NCBI GenBank assembly: GCA_938023085.1
Contig: CALHDP010000146.1
Span: 1-9,865 of the forward strand
Source: an uncultured Collinsella sp.
GTDB lineage: Bacteria; Actinomycetota; Coriobacteriia; Coriobacteriales; Coriobacteriaceae
Direction of reading: 5' to 3'
Length of the DNA stretch: 9,865 bases
Made by a program: the position numbers and the translations under genes. Below are positions 6,016 to 9,865 of the stretch, piece by piece; position 1 is the stretch's first letter; each line of letters starts with the position of its first letter. The notes under the pieces were generated by a model. The model was not told the DNA's origin and made no database searches. It saw only the letters and a program-made list of their open reading frames with translations.

Positions 6016-7830
6016 CTACTCCCCCGAGTCGTTCTGCCCAGCAGCCTTCTTTTGCTGATCGAGCTTATGCTTGCCACTCACAATAGACGTGGCACCCAGC
6101 GTGGCCAAGCTCGCGCTGGCAAGGCTCGCCATAACGATAAGGTCGCCCGTCTTGGGCATGTTACCGCCCGAAGTCTTAGTCGTTGTAGTGGTGGTTGTAG
6201 TGGTCACCGTCTTGGAGTCATTTTGCTCTTGGTTCTGGTTGTCGGTGTTGCCCTTACTGCTGTCCTCGCCCTGCTGCTTTCCGTCCTCGGTCTTGTCCTT
6301 GTTCTTGTCCTTCTCCTCAGATTCAGACTTCTTGTCCTCGTCCTTCTTCTGAGCGGACTTGTCGTCCTTCTCATCAGAGCTAGAACCCTTATCGGATTCA
6401 ACCTTCTCGGAAGCCTTATCCTTGGAGTCGCCCTTTACGGCTTCGATCTTTTCCGTGGAAGCCTGATCAGAGTTGTCCTTGTTCTGAGTCGAACCATTAT
6501 TGACGCCAGCCATCAGCGAAGAGCCCAGCGTAGAACCAAGCTGCTCGGAGAAAGAAGGCTTCTTGTCCGGCGAAGCAACGGGAGCGTCCGGCGCCTTATT
6601 CGAGTCGTCCTTGGAAGCATCGGAATCAGGGGTTGCGTCAGAGCCGGAGCCGTTGTTAGAGCCGGTGTCAACGGACGAATCGCTCGAGCCGGTAGATGAG
6701 TTAGAGGTGTCAGCGCCGGTCGAACCAGAAGCGTCGCTGTCCGTATTGCCGGCAGAGCTTGAAGACGAATCGCCCGCAGCAGAGCCGTTCGAATTGGAGC
6801 CGTTCGAGGTAGAGCCGTCGTTGGTAGTGCCACCAGCCGAGCCATTACCGTCAGCATCGGTCGAGGGCGTATCCATCCTGTCATCGTTGGGATCGTCACT
6901 CGAGTCGTCATTCGAATCAGGTGTCGGCGAGGGCGCCGGTGTGGGCTCGGGCTGCACGGGCGTCGCAGCGGCTGCCTCGTCCTCGGCGATATAAGCCAAG
7001 CAGTCCTTCAGCTCATTCTTATAACGATTCTTCCAGCCCTCATGATACTGGGGCTGGCTCGAATACTTGGTCGCCACGTTATTGACCACGCTGTTGGAGA
7101 GCGCCGTCACAAACTCGCGGTCGGACATATCATTGGAAAGATTCGCCCAGCGGAAAAAGTCCCTGCAGCCACCGGTGCCGCACATGTTGGTAATGCTCCA
7201 CACCATGCCCTTGACGCAATCGGCGCGGCCGGAGATGTCAATGCCAAGAGCGCTCTTAAGCCACGCCTCGGTCACCGCATAGTACGAGTTGTACGCATAC
7301 GCATCTTGAAGTGCTGAGAACTCAACAGGATCGGTGTTGTACGCACCTTGGAAGGCATCCTGCGCGATATGGCCCAGCTCGGTGAGCTGGCCGTTCTCGT
7401 ACATGACATTACTCGTGTTGGAAATCTCGCTGCCGCGATCAATCGCATCCTTGAGCATGCTGTATTTTTCGGGGTTGTAGTTGTAGGCCTGCTTCATAAA
7501 CGGAATGAGCGACCAACGACGGTCGAACTGGTAATAACCCAGCGCGTTATAGCCGTCACCGTACGAAAAGCCCTGGTTGTAGTTGCCATGGCTCTCGTAC
7601 TTGGTAAAGTACTTCATCTCGGGAGTCACGTTGACAAACGAAACGCCCTGGACCGACCTCAGTACGCCCGAGAAGGACTGCTGGGTGTAGAGACCCTTAT
7701 CGATATCGGTGGCATCCGAGGCAACGCCCGGCGTGGGCTCCTCGGCAGCAGCGGGTGCCGGCGCGGAAATGGCGCCAAACGAAAGCGCCAGCGTCAGGCC
7801 CGCGACAATAGCAGAATGCTTGGGCTGCAT
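6016..7830 (-). CDS. Secreted, sortase-anchored lysozyme-like (VgrG-related) surface protein
   Basis: 604 residues. A signal peptide spans about 1-29 (hydrophobic core IVAGLTLALSFGAISAPAPA, likely cut near AAA-EE). Residues about 65-282 form a lysozyme-like domain of the kind often labelled VgrG-related in Coriobacteriia: KYFTKYESHGNYNQGFSYGD (73-92), ALGYYQFDRRW (96-106), ADCVKGMVWS (203-212) and QPQYHEGWKNRYKNE (259-273). Glu79 is the likely catalytic acid, by analogy with lysozymes. Four cysteines (205, 217, 222, 277) could form disulfides outside the cell. Residues 286-540 are low complexity: Pro-rich, then Ser/Asp/Asn/Gly, then Lys/Glu/Asp. A run of nine Thr precedes MPKTGD (558-563), a variant LPXTG motif, then a hydrophobic stretch (564-584) and basic residues (K587-K595). 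ATG 7830 has GGAGG 5 bases upstream. Probably cleaves or remodels peptidoglycan at the surface; hydrolase activity is inferred. Confidence 0.88.
   Translation of the reverse strand: MQPKHSAIVAGLTLALSFGAISAPAPAAAEEPTPGVASDATDIDKGLYTQQSFSGVLRSVQGVSFVNVTPEMKYFTKYESHGNYNQGFSYGDGYNALGYYQFDRRWSLIPFMKQAYNYNPEKYSMLKDAIDRGSEISNTSNVMYENGQLTELGHIAQDAFQGAYNTDPVEFSALQDAYAYNSYYAVTEAWLKSALGIDISGRADCVKGMVWSITNMCGTGGCRDFFRWANLSNDMSDREFVTALSNSVVNNVATKYSSQPQYHEGWKNRYKNELKDCLAYIAEDEAAAATPVQPEPTPAPSPTPDSNDDSSDDPNDDRMDTPSTDADGNGSAGGTTNDGSTSNGSNSNGSAAGDSSSSSAGNTDSDASGSTGADTSNSSTGSSDSSVDTGSNNGSGSDATPDSDASKDDSNKAPDAPVASPDKKPSFSEQLGSTLGSSLMAGVNNGSTQNKDNSDQASTEKIEAVKGDSKDKASEKVESDKGSSSDEKDDKSAQKKDEDKKSESEEKDKNKDKTEDGKQQGEDSSKGNTDNQNQEQNDSKTVTTTTTTTTTKTSGGNMPKTGDLIVMASLASASLATLGATSIVSGKHKLDQQKKAAGQNDSGE
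6181..6204. repeat. Two tandem 12-bp units encoding the poly-Thr run
   Basis: CGTTGTAGTGGT and GGTTGTAGTGGT (6181-6192 and 6193-6204) differ in one base. On the coding strand they give eight of the nine consecutive threonines just before the MPKTG sorting motif. In-frame slippage here would change the length of the wall-spanning stalk by four residues without breaking the gene. Confidence 0.8.
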
Positions 7831-7883
7831 AAGATCCTCCCTGCATTGGTGTAGTTAAAGTTCAGTTTGCAAAGATAGAAATA

Positions 7884-7912
7884 AGTATTGCAGCTCGCCC
7901 GTTGTTGCACAA
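7884..7912 (-). promoter_or_regulatory. Candidate promoter of the lysozyme-like gene
   Basis: On the minus strand TTGTGC (7912-7907) and AATACT (7889-7884) are 17 bp apart, and TGC stands directly before the -10, giving an extended -10 element. Predicted transcription start is near 7877, leaving a leader of about 46 bases before the ATG at 7830. Its presence suggests the gene is expressed separately from the Rrf2 regulator upstream, though read-through is not excluded. Confidence 0.5.
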
Positions 7913-7939
7913 CAACCCCTCGGTAAACGGCAACAACCC
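7901..7939. promoter_or_regulatory. Operator-like palindrome and third half-site over the lysozyme-gene promoter
   Basis: GTTGTTGCACAACAAC (7901-7916) is a perfect 7-bp inverted repeat with a 2-bp centre. It contains the whole predicted -35 box of the 6016-7830 gene. A third half-site, CAACAACCC (7931-7939), repeats CAACAACCC at 7910-7918 exactly 21 bp away, about two turns of the helix. The layout suits a dimeric regulator plus a cooperative second site. Which protein binds is unknown. Confidence 0.5.
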
Positions 7940-7969
7940 TCCGCGAAATCTTAAGGAATTGCGCTCAAC

Positions 7970-8401
7970 CTACAGCTTAATGTCAAAGTTGATTTCGGGG
8001 ACGGCGGCCAGGTCGGCCAACGTCACGCCGTCGACGTACTTTTCGATCACGTCATCCAGACCGCGCCAGAACTTGACGGTCGAGCACAAATCGCTACGGG
8101 TGCAGCTGTTGTCGATGCCATCGCACGCCACCGGAGCCGTGCTGCCCTCAACGGCACGCAGGATGTCGCCGGCGCGCACCTCGGCGGGGTCCTTGGCCAT
8201 CATGTAGCCGCCGCCCTTGCCGCGCACGCTCTTAAGCAGGCCAGCCTTCATAAGCGGACGAACCAGCTGCTCCAAATACTTTTGCGAGATATGCTCGCGG
8301 TCGGCAACCTCGCGCAGGGCAATCTTGCCCTCGGCGTCGCCCAGCGCCGCGATATAGATCATCAGCCGGAGGGCATAGCGGCCCTTAGAAGAAATGAGCA
8401 T
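7970..8401 (-). CDS. Rrf2-family transcriptional regulator, IscR-like
   Basis: 143 residues, the normal length for Rrf2 regulators. MLISSKGRYALRLMIYIAAL (1-20) starts the family, and the winged helix-turn-helix covers about 29-69 (REVADREHISQKYLEQLVRP, then RGKGGGYMMA as the wing). Three cysteines at 93, 100 and 106 (spacing CX6CX5C) sit where IscR carries its [2Fe-2S] ligands (C92, C98, C104), so this protein can plausibly sense Fe-S cluster supply. The ATG at 8401 has GGAGG 6 bases upstream; an ATG further out (8470) lacks support and would add 23 residues with no family match. It is divergent from sufC, and half-sites over both promoters suggest it represses the suf operon and itself. The Fe-S role and target are inferred from family knowledge and position; the Rrf2 assignment is firm. 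Confidence 0.93.
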   Translation of the reverse strand: MLISSKGRYALRLMIYIAALGDAEGKIALREVADREHISQKYLEQLVRPLMKAGLLKSVRGKGGGYMMAKDPAEVRAGDILRAVEGSTAPVACDGIDNSCTRSDLCSTVKFWRGLDDVIEKYVDGVTLADLAAVPEINFDIKL

Positions 8402-8421
8402 ACCTACCCTCCCATCGTTAC

Positions 8422-8491
8422 TGGGACAAAACCAGGCTTGTTTGTCCCAAATCCTATGCACGCGGGGCAAACAAACCTGATTTTATGTCCC
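8422..8491. repeat. Cluster of GGGACA-type half-sites in alternating orientation
   Basis: Four half-sites alternate: GGGACAAA (8423-8430), TTTGTCCC (8441-8448), GGGGCAAA (8464-8471) and TATGTCCC (8484-8491). The first pair extends to a perfect 9-bp inverted repeat, TGGGACAAA / TTTGTCCCA, with a 10-bp spacer (8422-8449). The second arm of that pair also pairs with 8464-8479 over 14 of 16 bases, so two exclusive hairpins can be drawn. The first pair lies within the predicted leader of the Rrf2 gene, the rest at its promoter. Confidence 0.7.
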
Positions 8492-8507
8492 TCATCTAAA
8501 AAGTCGA
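8480..8507 (-). promoter_or_regulatory. Candidate promoter of the Rrf2 regulator gene
   Basis: On the minus strand TCGACT (8507-8502) and TAAAAT (8485-8480) are 16 bp apart. Transcription would begin near 8473, giving a leader of about 70 bases. The -35 box lies in an AGTC-type half-site and the -10 box touches the GGGACA-type cluster, so both kinds of element could act on it. Confidence 0.5.
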
Positions 8508-8536
8508 GTGGATTAGTCGGGTTTTCCCTTGACTAA
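8502..8536. promoter_or_regulatory. IscR-like half-sites between the divergent promoters
   Basis: Three copies of an AGTCRRG-type half-site occur here: AGTCGAGT (8502-8509), TTAGTCGGGT (8513-8522) and, inverted, CCTTGACTAA (8527-8536). TTAGTC (8513-8518) and GACTAA (8531-8536) also form an inverted repeat. The core agrees with the half-site of the known IscR type 1 motif (SYYGACT / AGTCRRS), but the order of the halves differs from the classical site. Each predicted -35 box (minus 8507-8502, plus 8529-8534) lies inside one half-site. Confidence 0.5.
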
Positions 8537-8556
8537 CGCCGAACCCATAGTAACTT
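8529..8556 (+). promoter_or_regulatory. Candidate promoter of the suf operon
   Basis: TTGACT (8529-8534), five of six bases to the -35 consensus, is followed after 16 bp by TAACTT (8551-8556), which keeps the three most conserved -10 bases. Transcription would start near 8563, about 58 bases before the sufC ATG. A regulator on the CCTTGACTAA site would block the -35. Confidence 0.5.
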
Positions 8557-8620
8557 TATTCCGAGAAGATTCCTAGGGTTTAGTTCACCTATGAGTACAC
8601 CATATACAGAGAGGGACAGC

Positions 8621-9421
8621 ATGAGCGCAAATCCGCTGCTTTCCATCGAAGGTCTGACCGCCTCCGTGGACGAGAAGACCATCCTCCACAACGTCAACCT
8701 CAACGTCGCCGCCGGCGAGACCCACGTGCTGATGGGACCCAACGGCGCCGGCAAGTCCACCCTCGGCCACCTGGTCATGGGCGACCCCATCTACACGGTC
8801 AACGACGGCCGCATCGTCTTTGACGGCCAGGACATCACCGAGCTCACCACCGACAAGCGCTCGCGCGCCGGCCTGTTCCTGAGCTTCCAGGCCCCGGTCG
8901 AGATTCCGGGCGTGCCGCTGTCGAGCTTTTTGCGCGCCAGCATCGCCGGCCGCCCCGGCCTGGAGATGAAGGGCAAGGAGTTCCGCCGTCGCGTCAAGGA
9001 ACTCGCGGCCGAGCTCAACATGGATACCGCCTACCTCAACCGTGAGCTGGGCGTGGGCTTCTCGGGCGGCGAGAAGAAGAAGGTCGAGATGCTCCAGCTT
9101 TTGCTGCTGCAGCCCAAGCTCGCCATCCTGGACGAGACTGACTCCGGCCTGGACGTCGACGCCCTTTCCACCGTCAGCCATGGCATGGACGCCTACCGCA
9201 AGAGCTGCGACGGCTCCATGCTCATCATCACGCACAACACGCGCATCCTGGAGCACCTGGATGTCGACCGCGTCCACGTTATGGTCAAGGGCCACATCGT
9301 ACGCGAGGACGACGCCTCGCTGATCCCCTGGATCGACAAGAACGGCTTTGAGACCTTCGAGCGCGAGGCCGCCGAGCAGCGCGCCCAGGTCGAGGCCGCC
9401 GCTGCCGAGCAGCAGGCGTAA
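8621..9421 (+). CDS. sufC: Fe-S cluster assembly ATPase SufC
   Basis: 266 residues. SufC is the soluble ABC-type ATPase that works with SufB and SufD to build Fe-S clusters. Seen: Walker A GPNGAGKST (39-47), Q-loop Gln90, ABC signature FSGGEKKKVEML (147-158), Walker B LAILDE (167-172), D-loop SGLD (175-178) and switch His205 (IITHN); ETDSGLDVDAL is typical of SufC. All catalytic residues are present. The start at 8621 has GAGAGGG 5 bases upstream; an in-frame ATG at 8591 lacks a close ribosome site. The last 20 or so residues (FEREAAEQRAQVEAAAAEQQ) form a charged, Ala-rich probable helix, so the protein is somewhat longer than the 248-residue E. coli SufC. First gene of the operon, 12 bp ahead of sufB, divergent from the IscR-like regulator. 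Confidence 0.97.
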   Translation: MSANPLLSIEGLTASVDEKTILHNVNLNVAAGETHVLMGPNGAGKSTLGHLVMGDPIYTVNDGRIVFDGQDITELTTDKRSRAGLFLSFQAPVEIPGVPLSSFLRASIAGRPGLEMKGKEFRRRVKELAAELNMDTAYLNRELGVGFSGGEKKKVEMLQLLLLQPKLAILDETDSGLDVDALSTVSHGMDAYRKSCDGSMLIITHNTRILEHLDVDRVHVMVKGHIVREDDASLIPWIDKNGFETFEREAAEQRAQVEAAAAEQQA

Positions 9422-9433
9422 AGGGGCGATGCA

Positions 9434-9865
9434 ATGACCAAGAACCGCACTGAGGTCGCGGACATCGACCACAGCCTCTACGACTTCACCTATGGCGAGG
9501 AGGGATTCGAGCGTCTCGACGCCGGCATCACGTCCGACATCGTACGCGAGATCAGCGCCAAGAAGGACGAGCCACAGTGGATGCTCGACCTGCGCTTAAA
9601 GTCCCTCGAGATCTTCAACCGCTTCCCCGACCCGACGTGGGGCCCCTCCATCGAGGGCCTGGACATGGATAACATCGTCACCTACGTCAAGCCCAACACC
9701 GACCAAAAGCACGACTGGGAGTCGGTGCCCGACGACATCAAGAACACCTTTGAGCGCCTGGGCATCCCCGAGGCCGAACGCAGCTACCTGGCAGGCGTCG
9801 GCGCGCAGTACGACTCCGAGCTGGTCTACCACAACATGCAGGATACGGCGTCCAAGATGGGCATC
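9434..9865 (+). CDS. sufB: Fe-S cluster assembly scaffold protein SufB, 3' end outside the window
   Basis: The first 144 codons of SufB, the scaffold on which the SufBCD complex assembles nascent Fe-S clusters. ITSDIVREISAKKDEPQWML and LRLKSLEIFNRFPDPTWGPS, then FERLGIPEAERSYLAGVGAQ and YDSELVYHN, are characteristic of the SufB N-terminal region; SufD is much less similar here. The ATG is preceded by AAGGGGC with suitable spacing and lies 12 bp after the sufC stop, so both are read from one transcript. The C-terminal beta-helix with the functional cysteine lies beyond the window and cannot be checked. The frame is open to the last base. Confidence 0.97.
   Translation, partial: MTKNRTEVADIDHSLYDFTYGEEGFERLDAGITSDIVREISAKKDEPQWMLDLRLKSLEIFNRFPDPTWGPSIEGLDMDNIVTYVKPNTDQKHDWESVPDDIKNTFERLGIPEAERSYLAGVGAQYDSELVYHNMQDTASKMGI

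Noticed and set aside
6052..6994. Open frames on the plus strand opposite the low-complexity linker (Leu/Val-rich or Glu/Pro/Ser-rich)
   Set aside because: They are readings of the repetitive Ser/Asp/Lys codons in other frames; the apparent membrane-like Leu/Val runs come from the Lys/Glu-rich coding strand.
8585..9472. A 295-codon minus-strand open frame opposite sufC
   Set aside because: SufC is unmistakable on the plus strand. The antisense protein is a Val/Leu/Gly/Asp-rich reading typical of the complement of GC-rich genes.

Overview
The window looks like chromosomal DNA of a high-GC anaerobic actinobacterium of the Coriobacteriia, probably Collinsella or a close relative. This is inferred from the GC-rich codon use, the protein style (a secreted lysozyme-like domain with a very long Ser/Asp/Lys linker and a sortase motif; a sufC-sufB operon beside an Rrf2 regulator) and frequent TTG starts behind strong Shine-Dalgarno sites. 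No database search was possible, so the assignment is provisional. I see no rRNA, tRNA, CRISPR array, insertion sequence or phage gene.

Layout. (1) Positions 1-2716, minus strand: three family 2 glycosyltransferases read in the order 2716->1613, 1606->566, 491->(off the window). The first and third are close paralogs; the middle one is more distant and is joined to the first by a 6-bp gap. They probably build a surface polysaccharide. (2) Positions 2973-3992, plus strand: a divergent glycosyltransferase resembling galactofuranosyl- and rhamnosyl-transferases (NGGG..GGF and DDD motifs). (3) Positions 4017-5816, minus strand: an orphan AAA-ATPase-like/PD-(D/E)XK-type protein in which several expected catalytic residues appear replaced. 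(4) Positions 6016-7830, minus strand: a secreted, wall-anchored lysozyme-like protein with its own promoter, an operator-like palindrome and a clear terminator. (5) Positions 7970-8401, minus strand: an IscR-like Rrf2 regulator with three cysteines suited to an Fe-S cluster. (6) Positions 8621-9865, plus strand: sufC and the start of sufB, the Fe-S cluster assembly scaffold.

How the parts relate. Regions 1-2 and 4 concern the cell surface: glycan synthesis and peptidoglycan cleavage. Regions 5-6 form a classical unit in which an Fe-S-sensing repressor sits divergent to the Suf assembly operon; the 219-bp gap between them holds two predicted promoters whose -35 boxes each lie in an AGTC-type half-site, plus a separate cluster of GGGACA half-sites. 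The most unusual items are the apparently catalytically degenerate ATPase/nuclease-like protein and the two regulatory regions. I did not find a convincing new multi-gene system.
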